Assembly (NCBI RefSeq): GCF_016924755.1
Contig: NZ_JAFFJX010000003.1
Coordinates: 372,001-436,000 of the forward strand
DNA: 64,000 nt
Source of the DNA: Longitalea arenae
GTDB lineage: Bacteria; Bacteroidota; Bacteroidia; Chitinophagales; Chitinophagaceae
Direction: 5' to 3'
The notes beneath the pieces were generated by a model. The model was not told where the DNA came from, did no database searches, and saw only the letters and a list, made by a program, of their open reading frames with translations. Made by a program: the position numbers and the translations under genes. Of the stretch, positions 7,848 through 16,907 are shown one piece after another (within the stretch, counting starts at the first letter, position 1; every line of letters begins with the position of its first letter).

Positions 7848-9155
7848 ATGACTACTGCTAAAACGCTGGTTGTTCCCATGAATGCCCGGCGCACCAACAC
7901 AACAGCGATTTTCATCATCGGTTTTCTGTTCTTTATCTTTGGCTTCATTACCTGGTTGAACGGCAGCCTCATCCAGTTCTTAACACTGGTTTGCCAGCTG
8001 GAAAGTGATGTACAGGCCTTCTTTGTGACCTTTGCTTTTTATATGGCCTATTTTTTCCTGGCCATACCATCCTCCGTTATTTTAAAACGCACCGGCTTTA
8101 AAAAAGGAATGGCGCTGGGTTTACTGGTCATGGCCATTGGTTCATTGATCTTTATTCCGGCCGCTAAGGAAAGAAGTTTTGGTCTCTTTCTCACCGGCCT
8201 GTTTATTCAGGGAATGGGACTGGCGTTGCTGCAAACGGCTTCCAATCCCTATATCAGTATTATCGGGCCTATCGAAAGCGCCGCCCAACGCATCAGCATC
8301 ATGGGTATTTGTAATAAGATCGCTGGCATCAGCAGCCCCCTGATATTAAGTGCCCTGCTTTTAAAAAATGCCAATAAACTGGAAGAAAATATCAATAAAG
8401 CCACGAGTCTTGCTGAAAAGGAAGAGCTATTGAACGCATTATCAGCCCGGGTGATCAATCCTTATATCGTTCTGGCCGTAGTGCTGGCTGTGCTGGCTTT
8501 CCTGTTACTGAAGTCACCACTGCCGGAGCCACCGGCTGAAGAAGAAGTGACTACTTCGACCAATGCAGCCACCAATAAAAAAAGCATCTGGGAATTTCCG
8601 CATCTGTTATTGGGCGCTTTATGTATCTTTTTATATGTGGGGGTTGAGGTAATGGCCGGTGATGCCATTGGGATATATGGTAAAGCCATGGGCATGCCAT
8701 TAGATGAAACCAAAAAGTTTACTTCCTTTACGCTCGCAGCCATGCTGGTGGGTTATATCATTGGCATATTTACGATCCCAAAGATCATTTCACAGCAAAC
8801 AGCGCTTAAGTTATCTGCCATCCTGGGAATTGTTTTTTCGGTTGCGGTCTTCCTTACAAGCGGTTATACCGCCATCACTTTTATTGCTTTACTGGGACTG
8901 GCGAATGCCCTCATGTGGCCTGCCATCTGGCCCCTGGCCATTGACAAACTGGGCAAATTCACCAAAACAGGTTCTGCCCTGCTTGTTATGGGCATTGCCG
9001 GTGGCGCCATAGTTCCCTTAATATATGCATCGCTTAAAAAAGAAGACGGTTTGAACATGCCTAACCACTGGGCCTTCTTCATTTGTATGCTGCCCTGTTA
9101 TTTGTACATTCTATATTACGCGATCCAGGGGCACAAAGCAGGAAAGAAAATGTGA
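7848..9155 (+). CDS. FHS-family sugar MFS transporter (FucP/GluP/NagP-like)
   Basis: Major-facilitator permease of 435 residues with about twelve hydrophobic segments. It carries the fucose/glucose/galactose:H+ symporter signatures FGFITWLNGSLI near the N-terminus, IQGMGLALLQTASNPYIS with the QTxxNPY motif, and GVEVMAGDAIGIYG in the second half. It starts one base after the kinase stop, so the two are cotranscribed. The NahK-like partner makes an amino sugar a reasonable substrate, as for NagP, but glucose, galactose or fucose fit the same family. The 3' end runs into a GATAAT-word repeat. Confidence 0.87.
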   Translation: MTTAKTLVVPMNARRTNTTAIFIIGFLFFIFGFITWLNGSLIQFLTLVCQLESDVQAFFVTFAFYMAYFFLAIPSSVILKRTGFKKGMALGLLVMAIGSLIFIPAAKERSFGLFLTGLFIQGMGLALLQTASNPYISIIGPIESAAQRISIMGICNKIAGISSPLILSALLLKNANKLEENINKATSLAEKEELLNALSARVINPYIVLAVVLAVLAFLLLKSPLPEPPAEEEVTTSTNAATNKKSIWEFPHLLLGALCIFLYVGVEVMAGDAIGIYGKAMGMPLDETKKFTSFTLAAMLVGYIIGIFTIPKIISQQTALKLSAILGIVFSVAVFLTSGYTAITFIALLGLANALMWPAIWPLAIDKLGKFTKTGSALLVMGIAGGAIVPLIYASLKKEDGLNMPNHWAFFICMLPCYLYILYYAIQGHKAGKKM

Positions 9156-9201
9156 TAATGTGATAATTCGATAATGTGATAATACGATAATGTGATAATG
9201 A
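9151..9201. repeat. GATAATGT short-word repeat
   Basis: Six copies of a 9-base word (TGATAATGT / CGATAATGT) begin inside the last codons of the transporter and extend into the spacer. The same family forms the araD-araA spacer at 16780-16902. Confidence 0.75.
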
Positions 9202-9256
9202 AATACAAGATGCCACGCTGTTTTGCAAGAGGTGGCATCCTGGTTTATGATCGGCT

Positions 9257-9382
9257 TTAATCGAAGGGGTCCCAGCTTTCAGGATCATCGTAAGGATCGT
9301 ACATTGGTAAAAGCTCAAATACCCCGAATCCGTCGATAAGATCGATGAGTATAGAATATAAAAAGTACCGCCACATAGACAT
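9257..9382 (-). CDS. Small ORF, 41 residues, directly after the TonB receptor
   Basis: An unrecognised small ORF that reads like protein: an N-terminal hydrophobic run (MSMWRYFLYSILIDLIDGFG) followed by an acidic aromatic tail rich in Asp, Pro and Tyr (PMYDPYDDPESWDPFD). It starts 37 bases after the stop of the TonB-dependent receptor gene on the same strand, so it could be cotranscribed with it. An alternative ATG lies two codons in, at 9376. No function is assigned. The residue bias and placement support it, but it is short and a chance ORF cannot be excluded. Confidence 0.5.
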   Translation of the reverse strand: MSMWRYFLYSILIDLIDGFGVFELLPMYDPYDDPESWDPFD

Positions 9383-9419
9383 CTTGTGCGTTTTTAGCGT
9401 TTTGTGTTCAGCATTCCTC

Positions 9420-11828
9420 CTACCATTGGATCTTATACATTATATCGGGAAAAAAGCCGATCTGGTTTACGGTACCTACCTGCTTCTGTACGGGGTTGTA
9501 CCGGCGGATAAACACATTATCACGATTGGTCACATTTTGCAGATCGAGATAGAATGTTTGTGATAAGCGCCGTTTGCCGCTGTTCAACCGGAAACCAAAA
9601 CGGGTATCGAGGCGGAAATAAGCATCGAATTGCTCTGTATTGTAACGGGTCTCATCCAGCTTTTCGGTGCCTGCTCGGTCAGAGGCGGCCAGGTCGATCG
9701 GCGTATAATAGCGGCCACCGGAATAGGCCATCTTGATATCAACGGTAAACATATTGCGGCCGCTGTTGCCAAGTTTCCATTCTTTACCGGCCAGCACGTT
9801 CAATACATTATTGTTGTTGAAAGTTGAATTGCGTTCGATACCATCACTGCCTTTGTATTTACTATCGAACAAAGAGGCAGTAGTAAGCAGGTAATAGCCT
9901 TTGCTGAAGAATTTCTCCAGGGTGAGCTCAACGCCTCTATTGAAGCCTGTACCATTATTCACCAAGCCGGCCTTTTCGGGGAAGGTATAATCAGCGCCAC
10001 TGTTCAGAATAGAAAATCCGCTGGCTGTTCTTTCAACAGGAGCATCAAAAATATCCTGGTAATAAACTTCTGCTTTCAGCCGCCAATCCTTCGCAAAAGC
10101 CCAGTCGTATCCCAAAATGTAATGATGCGCTTTGGTAAAACCAAGATCCCGGTTACCCTGATCAAAACTACCGTCTGGCAGTTGTTGCTGGTAGAGGTAA
10201 ACCGGCTGGGGTTGTAACTGGCTGTGCAGGCCATAACTTGCCGTAACTGTCTTTGTATTATCCAGCGCATAACTTAGCGAAGCACGGGGTTCAACAGCCG
10301 AGCTTTCATTAAAAGTATAATACATGCCATGCAGTCCGGCATTGAGCGAAAGCTTTTCTGTAAACCGGTATTTACCCTGCACGTAAGGCTGCAACAGCCA
10401 GGAACTGCCGTCGTAATCGCGAATGACTTCCCAGTCGGGACGGCCGTCACGGGTACGCTGATAAGTATCCAGGCCATTCTGCTCGGCCAAAAATCCGCCC
10501 CGCATGGTGAATCTTGCATTCAGCTTAGCATTCATATAGGTTGAAAAACGCAGGCCGGTATTCGCTGTTTCCTGGTGGGCATGGTATTGCCGCTCCTGCA
10601 GGGAATCGTAATATTTGTATATATCGCCTTCGTTGCTGGTGTATGAATATGACAGCACCGAACGGATATAGGAATTGCGGCCCACATCGATGGTATGTTT
10701 AACACCTATTATGCCTATACGGGATTTAAAATAAGTATCCTCATCTTTATTGGCAAACATATCTGTACTATCGAGGTCGGCGCCAATGAAATCAATATTA
10801 CTGGTGCCGCCCATACCAAAGACGCCAAACTTACCCAGTTTTGAATGCGCAAAGTTCAAATGGAAGATCAGATCCTGGTATTTGGGAACTGCTTCAGTGC
10901 CGAAACTGAGTCCAACCGACTGCGCCAGTTGCGCAAATGAATAGCGGTAACCGATCAGGAAGGAAGAACCGTTCTTATTTTTACTTAACGGCCCTTCGAT
11001 CATGGCTTCCAGTCCACTAAAGGCATTTAATTGCAGGGTCTTTTCTACTTTATCTTTATTCCCGGGCCGCAACGACAGATCGAACACGGCACCGCTGGCA
11101 TTGCCATATTCCGCCGGAAAAGCGCCGGTATAAAAATCGGAGTTCTTCAAAGCATTTGTGTTCAGTGCACTCACCGGGCCACCCGTGGTACCCAGGGTTG
11201 AAAAGTGATTGGGATTGGGAATAGGGATCCCTTCCATTCGCCATAAGACGGCCGCCGGTGAATTGCCGCGCACCACAATGTCATTGCGTGAGTCGTTGGT
11301 GGAAGAGACGCCGGCAAAATTACTGGCCAGGCGGGCAGGGTCGTTACGGCCGCCTGCATAACGGGTCACTTCATCCATACTGAAGGAACGGGCGCTGCTG
11401 CCTGCAAATTCATTCAGGGCCATGCCTTTGCGGGCGCGTGGTGCAGATACCGTTACTTCGTTCAGGGCATGGATGGATTCTTCCAGCGACACATCGAGCA
11501 TTACCTGCTTACCGACCGTCACCAACACTTCTGGAATGGAAACGGGCTTGTAACCAACGGAAGAAAAAGAGATCCGCTGGCGGCCTACCGGCACATTGGC
11601 CAATGTATAATTTCCTGTGGAGTCGGTAGTAACGCCAATGGTCATACCTGCTACCGTTACACTAACACCTGCCAGCGGCTTTTCTGAAGCTTTGTCAACA
11701 ACAGTACCTTTTACGGTCTGCGTATGGTGCTGGGCATGCAGGCGAAGCGTGGCGAAAGAACATATCAACAACCAGGCTGGCATGAACCTGGCTGGCTTGC
11801 GAATGAGCGCGAAAAGATTGAATAGCAT
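9420..11828 (-). CDS. TonB-dependent receptor with carboxypeptidase-like N-terminal domain
   Basis: Outer-membrane receptor of 802 residues. Signal peptide at about 1-33 (ending LRLHAQ), then a CarboxypepD_reg beta-sandwich (GTVVDKASEKPLAGVSVTVAG), a plug domain (ALNEVTVSA, DIVVRGNSPAAVLWRMEGI) and a long beta-barrel. There is no adjacent SusD, so it is not a typical glycan SusCD pair; the substrate is unknown. It lies 173 bases downstream of the LytTR regulator gene on the same strand, and a 7-bp hairpin (11833-11852) sits right in front of its start codon. A 41-residue ORF follows. Confidence 0.85.
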   Translation of the reverse strand: MLFNLFALIRKPARFMPAWLLICSFATLRLHAQHHTQTVKGTVVDKASEKPLAGVSVTVAGMTIGVTTDSTGNYTLANVPVGRQRISFSSVGYKPVSIPEVLVTVGKQVMLDVSLEESIHALNEVTVSAPRARKGMALNEFAGSSARSFSMDEVTRYAGGRNDPARLASNFAGVSSTNDSRNDIVVRGNSPAAVLWRMEGIPIPNPNHFSTLGTTGGPVSALNTNALKNSDFYTGAFPAEYGNASGAVFDLSLRPGNKDKVEKTLQLNAFSGLEAMIEGPLSKNKNGSSFLIGYRYSFAQLAQSVGLSFGTEAVPKYQDLIFHLNFAHSKLGKFGVFGMGGTSNIDFIGADLDSTDMFANKDEDTYFKSRIGIIGVKHTIDVGRNSYIRSVLSYSYTSNEGDIYKYYDSLQERQYHAHQETANTGLRFSTYMNAKLNARFTMRGGFLAEQNGLDTYQRTRDGRPDWEVIRDYDGSSWLLQPYVQGKYRFTEKLSLNAGLHGMYYTFNESSAVEPRASLSYALDNTKTVTASYGLHSQLQPQPVYLYQQQLPDGSFDQGNRDLGFTKAHHYILGYDWAFAKDWRLKAEVYYQDIFDAPVERTASGFSILNSGADYTFPEKAGLVNNGTGFNRGVELTLEKFFSKGYYLLTTASLFDSKYKGSDGIERNSTFNNNNVLNVLAGKEWKLGNSGRNMFTVDIKMAYSGGRYYTPIDLAASDRAGTEKLDETRYNTEQFDAYFRLDTRFGFRLNSGKRRLSQTFYLDLQNVTNRDNVFIRRYNPVQKQVGTVNQIGFFPDIMYKIQW

Positions 11829-11832
11829 AAGT

Positions 11833-11852
11833 GGGATATTACTTTATATCCC
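11833..11852 (-). promoter_or_regulatory. Inverted repeat in the leader of the TonB receptor gene
   Basis: GGGATAT, a 6-base loop, then ATATCCC: a perfect 7-bp dyad ending four bases before the receptor ATG at 11828. It could be an operator or an mRNA hairpin that covers the ribosome entry site. Role inferred only. Confidence 0.45.
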
Positions 11853-12001
11853 AAAAATGGTGGATAGCCGAGGCCCGGAAAAGCGAAGTAGGTCTGTTCA
11901 GCAATTATTTCGACATGAGGGCAAAATTTGTAGATGAGAGGATTATTAGTTATTCAGTTATTTAAAGCTCATGACTGTATTTAACTTAATAACTTACGAA
12001 C

Positions 12002-12718
12002 TTAAAGCTTGTGACTTATTGCCTTAACTAACTCCTCCTTATAAAAATCACTGACGGGAATAATATGATGATTGATATATACGCGGTTCTTGCGGATGAA
12101 GGAAATTTTATCAATCGCTACCATAAAGGATTTGTGCACGCGCACGAAGCCGGTGCATGGCAGTTTATCGGCCAGGGATTTCAGGGGCAATTTGGTTAGC
12201 ACCGGTTTATCGTTCTGCTGTAAATGGATCTTGATATAATCCCTTAACGATTCAATATGGGTGATCTCCGCAACGGCGATCTTTACCAGGCTGTATTCTA
12301 CATTTACAAAAAAATAATCATTGGCGGGAGGCGCAACAGGGGCCGGAATACCCTGCTTTTTCAAGGTACAGAAATCAGCCGCTTTATTTACCGCCCGCAA
12401 AAAACGTTCAAAGGTCACAGGTTTTACCAGGTAGTCGAGCACATCGAGCTCAAAGCCTTCCAATGCATATTTCTTGAATGCGGTTATGAAGATGACCACC
12501 GGTTTATAGGTAAGCGATTGCAGGAACTGGGTGCCGGTAACTCCGGGCATCTGAATATCGAGGAAAATAAGATCGATCTGTTCGCGCCGCAATACATCCA
12601 TAGCCTCGTACGCGTTCTTGCAACGCTGTACCAGGTGCAGGAAGGGAATACGTTTGATATTATCTTCCAGCAGATCGAGCGACAGTACTTCATCATCAAC
12701 AGCCAGGCATTTAATCAT
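12002..12718 (-). CDS. LytTR-family response regulator
   Basis: Two-component response regulator of 238 residues. The N-terminal receiver domain (1-120) has the acidic pair VDDE at 8-10 and the phospho-acceptor Asp54 in IFLDIQMPG; the C-terminal LytTR DNA-binding domain (about 135-238) contains THIESLRDYIKIHL and TGFVRVHKSFMVAID. The start overlaps the end of the sensor-kinase gene by eight bases, giving a coupled LytS/LytR-type pair. The next gene on the strand is a TonB receptor, a plausible target. Confidence 0.92.
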   Translation of the reverse strand: MIKCLAVDDEVLSLDLLEDNIKRIPFLHLVQRCKNAYEAMDVLRREQIDLIFLDIQMPGVTGTQFLQSLTYKPVVIFITAFKKYALEGFELDVLDYLVKPVTFERFLRAVNKAADFCTLKKQGIPAPVAPPANDYFFVNVEYSLVKIAVAEITHIESLRDYIKIHLQQNDKPVLTKLPLKSLADKLPCTGFVRVHKSFMVAIDKISFIRKNRVYINHHIIPVSDFYKEELVKAISHKL

Positions 12719-13712
12719 GCGTTAGAATTTTAAGGGAGGCATGGAACCATTGACCATCTTTTTGCGCAGCCAACTGGTGTTTACCCGGATACAGGATCTT
12801 CAACCGCCGTTCAAGATTGGTTAGTCCAATGCCCTTGGTCTTATCGGCCACCTGCGCCGTATAAGGAATGGTTTTGTTGCTGACGGATAAAGTCACTTCT
12901 TTCTCCGTAGCCGCCAGCTTTATATTGATCTCCGGGTCATCGGCTACATTCACCCCATGCTTAAAGGCATTTTCAATAAGCGGTATCAGCAGCATCGGTT
13001 CAATAATATGCGTATAATTTCCGGGCTGCACCATAAAGAAGATCTTCACCGAATCGCCAAAACGCATTGTTTGCAGATCGATATAACTTCGGATATATTC
13101 CACCTCCTTATGCAGGCTCACTTTTTCTTCATCGGAATCATATAGCATATAATGCATGAGGTTCGACATTTTTAACAACGCAGGCTCCAGCAGGTCTGAT
13201 TTTTTCCGCGCCAGTGATACCATGCTGTTCAGTGCATTGAACATAAAATGCGGACTAACCTGCGATCGTAGAAAAGACAGCTCCATGGTGAGGGTCTCCT
13301 GTTGCAAACGTTCATTGCGGATCACATCCACTATGAACCGGTAACTGGTGGCCGTACCCATTACAAACAAGCCTATAAAAACTTTTACCACAATGCCCGC
13401 ATAGATGGCATACATAGGCATTTCTCCAGAAACAACCAGAATACAACCTGGCACCAGGGAAAATAAAAAACTAAGACCCAGGATCGCCAGAATGTAGGTG
13501 GCAACACGTTTCTTTAACAATAAGCGCGGATACAGCCCGTATGCACTAAAATAGAAACCGGCGGTTTGCAGTCCGGTAAAAATGATCGTATGCCATTGCA
13601 GGTAATTGGGTTTGTTAGTGTCCTTCAGGGGCATGATGAAAATGGGCACTACAATGATCAATGCGGTGCACAAAATATGCAGGAGAATATTAACCAGTTT
13701 TCCAGACTTCAT
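12711..13712 (-). CDS. LytS/YehU-type sensor histidine kinase
   Basis: Membrane sensor kinase of 333 residues. Four hydrophobic segments occupy about 1-125 with little extracytoplasmic sequence, followed by the His_kinase domain with His155 in SQVSPHFMFNALNSM, and a HATPase domain marked by PLIENAFKHGVN and KGIGLTNLERRL. This architecture pairs with LytTR regulators, and the regulator gene overlaps its 3' end. The signal is unknown; the short loops suggest an intramembrane or cytoplasmic cue. Confidence 0.92.
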   Translation of the reverse strand: MKSGKLVNILLHILCTALIIVVPIFIMPLKDTNKPNYLQWHTIIFTGLQTAGFYFSAYGLYPRLLLKKRVATYILAILGLSFLFSLVPGCILVVSGEMPMYAIYAGIVVKVFIGLFVMGTATSYRFIVDVIRNERLQQETLTMELSFLRSQVSPHFMFNALNSMVSLARKKSDLLEPALLKMSNLMHYMLYDSDEEKVSLHKEVEYIRSYIDLQTMRFGDSVKIFFMVQPGNYTHIIEPMLLIPLIENAFKHGVNVADDPEINIKLAATEKEVTLSVSNKTIPYTAQVADKTKGIGLTNLERRLKILYPGKHQLAAQKDGQWFHASLKILTHD

Positions 13713-13854
13713 ACGATAATTCAGGCACGAATGTAATTTTTTTACCGGTACCCGCCTTTTGGGAATGACAACCGGGCCTTTTTTGGCGGCAAACGGCCGG
13801 ATTTTGTCGATGCCCCTGCCCCCAAAAGGGAGCTCAAAGGCGCAAGGTTAAAGG

Positions 13855-13905
13855 CCATTGACCATTCACTATTCACCATTGACCATTCACCATTAAGCAT
13901 TCACT
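13855..13905. repeat. CCATTGACCATTCACC short-word repeat
   Basis: Six copies of a 6-9 base word (ACCATTGACC / ACCATTCACT) in direct orientation in non-coding DNA. Confidence 0.65.
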
Positions 13906-14228
13906 GTTGATCCGCACCCGGTTAACCTTTTGACCTTTATCAGGTTTTCAACAGTCAACTCGCCAACCGGCCTCAGTTTCTCAGCCTTATCTACTTTACT
14001 TATAATACGTTAGATACAGCTCTCCCCACCCCCTACCCTTTGTATTCCCGGCACTGATTAGCCCTGTCTTTACTTTATGTAGGCTGCGACGCTAAAGTCG
14101 TTAGCTTCCCATACCTTGCCTACCCGTTTACCCCGATTTATTTGTATTCCTGACATAAGTAATTTTTGAGAATTCATAGTTTAAGTGTTATTTTGACACA
14201 AAACAGGCATGAAGGGCAATTCACACTG

Positions 14229-14236
14229 TATCTTTG
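14229..14236 (+). promoter_or_regulatory. -7 promoter element of the arabinose operon
   Basis: TATCTTTG matches the TAnnTTTG consensus exactly and would place the transcript start near 14243, giving a leader of about 60 bases before araB. The -33 TTTG is not evident at ideal spacing, as is common for activator-dependent promoters. Confidence 0.5.
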
Positions 14237-14304
14237 TAACCGAAACCCGAACTTTGCCCGGATCGGAATCTCAATAAAAACACCTATTTGTTTTAGTTGC
14301 CGAT

Positions 14305-16014
14305 ATGAAAAAAGAAAATTATGTAATAGGGGTTGACTATGGCACTGATTCAGTGCGGTCAATCATCGCCAACGCTGCCAATGGGCAGGAAGTTGCATCA
14401 GCAGTATTCTACTACCCCCGCTGGAAAGATGGTTTGTATTGTGACCCGGCCGTTAACCAGTTCAGGCAGCACCCGCTCGACTACCTGGAAGGACTGGAGC
14501 AAACCATTACCCGGTGTTTACTGCAGGCAGGCCCTTCAGTAACAGCCAACATCAGGGCTATTTCGGTAGATACAACAGGTTCTACCCCTGTAGCCGTTGA
14601 TGAAACCGGCACTCCCCTGGCCCTCTTGCCCAGGTTTGAAAAAAATCCCAATGCCATGTTCGTGCTGTGGAAAGACCACACGTCGGTTCGCGAAGCAGCC
14701 GAGATCAACGCGCATGCAGAAAAGTATGACACCAACTACCTGCAATATGTAGGTGGAATCTACTCGTCGGAGTGGTTCTGGGCAAAACTCTTGCATGTTT
14801 TGCGGGAAGACAAGGAAGTGCGCGCTGCCTGCCACTCCTGGGTAGAACATTGCGACTGGATCCCCTTCGTGCTCACCGGTGGCAAACAGGCTTCCGCTAT
14901 GAAACGCGGCGTATGCTCTGCCGGTCATAAAGCACTTTGGGCAGCCGAATTCGGCGGCCTTCCGCCTAATTCATTTTTCGCCGAACTGGATCCCTTATTG
15001 AACGGATTTACCAACAGGCTTTTCACAAACACCTATACCTCTGACCAGGCGGCCGGCACCCTGAGCAAGGAATGGGCCGATAAACTGGGGCTTTCTACCG
15101 ACGTCGTGATCGGCGTTGGCGCATTTGACGCCCATATGGGCGCCGTAGGCGGACAAATTGAACCTTACCACCTGAGTAAGGTAATGGGAACTTCTACCTG
15201 CGATATGCTGGTAGCCCCCCTGCAGGAAGTGGAAGGCAAACTGGTAAAAGGCATTTGCGGACAGGTACCCGGTTCGGTAATACCCGGTATGATGGGACTG
15301 GAAGCCGGGCAAAGCGCCTTCGGTGATGCATATGCCTGGTTCAAACAGGTACTGGCCTGGCCCCTGCAACATGTATTAGGACAATCTACCATCATCAATA
15401 CAGAAACTGCCAAAGCCATCATCGATGAAACAGCCGATAAGCTGATTCCTGAGCTGAGCAAACAGGCGGCCCAGATCCCGGTCGATGAGAACAGCGAACT
15501 GGCGGTTGACTGGTTCAATGGCCGTCGTACCCCCGACGCCAACCAGGAACTGAAGGGCGCCATTACCGGCCTGAACCTCGGCAGTGATGCGCCCCGGATT
15601 TTCCGGGCGATCGTTGAAGCTACCTGCTTTGGCGCCAAAGCCATTGTAGACCGTTTCAACCAGGAAGGGGTACCCGTAAAAGGGTTGATCGGCCTGGGCG
15701 GTGTGGCGAAAAAATCGCCCTTCATTATGCAAATGATGGCCGACGTTATGAATATGCCTATCCGCATTCATAAGTCAGAACAAACCTGTGCCCTGGGCGC
15801 TGCGATGTTTGCCGCAACAGCAGCAGGCATTTATAATAAAGTGGAAGATGCCATGAATGCCATGGGACAGGGTTTCGATGCTACTTATTATCCCGATAAA
15901 ACCAGGGTAGCCCTGTATCAGCAGCGTTATAAGAAATATCATCAGTTGGGTGGAAACATTGAACGCGCCACAAAAGAAAAAGGATCGGTTTCCGATAAAG
16001 TATTATCAAACTAA
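14305..16014 (+). CDS. araB: Ribulokinase
   Basis: FGGY-family kinase of 569 residues that phosphorylates L-ribulose to L-ribulose-5-phosphate, the second step of L-arabinose use. The N-terminus VIGVDYGTDSVRSIIANA is the ribulokinase phosphate-binding strand with the DYGTDSVR signature; SVDTTGSTPVAVDETG, HKALWAAEFGGLP, GVGAFDAHMGAVGG and the C-terminal GLGGVAKKSPFIMQMMADV follow. Its length matches bacterial AraB. It is the first gene of araB-araD-araA-symporter, and the 63-base gap to araD is filled by a strong hairpin. Confidence 0.95.
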   Translation: MKKENYVIGVDYGTDSVRSIIANAANGQEVASAVFYYPRWKDGLYCDPAVNQFRQHPLDYLEGLEQTITRCLLQAGPSVTANIRAISVDTTGSTPVAVDETGTPLALLPRFEKNPNAMFVLWKDHTSVREAAEINAHAEKYDTNYLQYVGGIYSSEWFWAKLLHVLREDKEVRAACHSWVEHCDWIPFVLTGGKQASAMKRGVCSAGHKALWAAEFGGLPPNSFFAELDPLLNGFTNRLFTNTYTSDQAAGTLSKEWADKLGLSTDVVIGVGAFDAHMGAVGGQIEPYHLSKVMGTSTCDMLVAPLQEVEGKLVKGICGQVPGSVIPGMMGLEAGQSAFGDAYAWFKQVLAWPLQHVLGQSTIINTETAKAIIDETADKLIPELSKQAAQIPVDENSELAVDWFNGRRTPDANQELKGAITGLNLGSDAPRIFRAIVEATCFGAKAIVDRFNQEGVPVKGLIGLGGVAKKSPFIMQMMADVMNMPIRIHKSEQTCALGAAMFAATAAGIYNKVEDAMNAMGQGFDATYYPDKTRVALYQQRYKKYHQLGGNIERATKEKGSVSDKVLSN

Positions 16015-16018
16015 AATG

Positions 16019-16067
16019 GGTTACCAGTTGCCAGTTACCGGTAACCGGTAACTGGTGACCAGTAACG
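16019..16067 (+). repeat. GGTAACC-family hairpin in the araB-araD gap
   Basis: The core 16032-16054 is an 11-bp perfect inverted repeat (CAGTTACCGGT, one centre base, ACCGGTAACTG), extended on both sides with a few mismatches. There is no T-run behind it, so it is not a typical terminator; it fits an mRNA-processing or stabilising hairpin. Confidence 0.8.
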
Positions 16068-16077
16068 CTTTACTATC

Positions 16078-16776
16078 ATGAGTAAATATCAACATATTCA
16101 GGAGGCCTGTTACAAAGCGAATATGCAACTACCAGAACTCAATCTGGTATTATTCACATTTGGTAATGTAAGTGTAGCCGACAGAAGTCTCGGCGTTTTC
16201 GCCATTAAACCAAGTGGTGTTCCGTATAAAAACCTCAGCCCCGAAAAAATGGTGATCGTTGATTTCGATGGCAAGATCATCAGCGGCGACCTGCGTCCTT
16301 CGAGCGATACCAAAACACATGCTGTCTTATATAAGGAATGGCAAAAGATCGGCGCCATTGTGCATACCCACAGTACATATGCTACTGCCTGGGCACAGGC
16401 GCAGCGCGATATTCCCATTTTCGGCACTACCCATGCCGATCATAATACCGTAGATATTCCCTGCGCCCCCCCGATGAGCGATGAAATGATCAAAGGCAAT
16501 TATGAGTTTCAGACCGGTTACCAGATCATCAATTGTTTTAATGAAAGGAAATTATCGTACGAGGAGGTTGAAATGATCCTGGTAGGTAACCACGCCCCCT
16601 TTGCCTGGGGAAAGAATGGCGACAAAGCCGTTTATAACGCCGCCGTACTGGAAGAAGTAGCCCGCATGGCCTACCTCACCGAACAGATCAACCCGCAGGC
16701 ACCGCGGCTGAAAGACGCCCTGATCGATAAACACTGGCAGCGCAAACACGGCAAGGATGCGTATTACGGACAGTAA
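16078..16776 (+). CDS. araD: L-ribulose-5-phosphate 4-epimerase
   Basis: Class II aldolase/epimerase-fold zinc enzyme of 232 residues that converts L-ribulose-5-phosphate to D-xylulose-5-phosphate. It shows LVLFTFGNVSVADR at the N-terminus, KPSGVPY, the DGKIISGDLRPSSDTKTH block, and the zinc His pair in VHTHSTYATAWAQ, with later HAPFAWG and a C-terminal tail ending KHGKDAYYGQ, typical of AraD. It is in the arabinose operon between araB and araA. Confidence 0.95.
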   Translation: MSKYQHIQEACYKANMQLPELNLVLFTFGNVSVADRSLGVFAIKPSGVPYKNLSPEKMVIVDFDGKIISGDLRPSSDTKTHAVLYKEWQKIGAIVHTHSTYATAWAQAQRDIPIFGTTHADHNTVDIPCAPPMSDEMIKGNYEFQTGYQIINCFNERKLSYEEVEMILVGNHAPFAWGKNGDKAVYNAAVLEEVARMAYLTEQINPQAPRLKDALIDKHWQRKHGKDAYYGQ

Positions 16777-16779
16777 CAA

Positions 16780-16902
16780 ATGTGATAATGTGATGATTTG
16801 ATAATGTGATAATGAAATACGGTCAATAGCTGTTACATTATCGAATTATTGAACTATCAATTATCGAACTATCAAAATATCGAATTATCAAATTATCAAA
16901 TT
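16780..16902 (+). repeat. GATAAT-word inverted repeat in the araD-araA gap
   Basis: The left part has direct copies of TGATAATG; the right part has copies of the reverse complement (ATTATCGA, ATTATCAA) up to the araA start. The halves can pair into a long AT-rich hairpin. Same word family as 9151-9201. Confidence 0.75.
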
Positions 16903-16907
16903 AACAT

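Larger units (their letters stand above)
13713..14304. other. 592-base gene-free stretch between kinase and araB
   Basis: No coding frame is credible. It holds a GC-rich REP-like element (13811-13832, CCCCTGCCCCCAAAAGGGAG), a CCATTGACCATTCACC word repeat (13855-13905) and the likely araB promoter at 14229. An operator is expected here but no strong palindrome stands out. Confidence 0.6.

Noticed and set aside
9079-9318. Minus-strand frame of 79 codons
   Set aside because: It reads through the GATAAT repeat and the antisense of the transporter 3' end, and conflicts with the more protein-like 41-residue ORF at 9257-9382.
16078-16776. Sugar aldolase (fuculose/rhamnulose-1-phosphate aldolase) reading of araD
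   Set aside because: Same superfamily, but placement between araB and araA and the AraD-type C-terminal tail favour the 4-epimerase.
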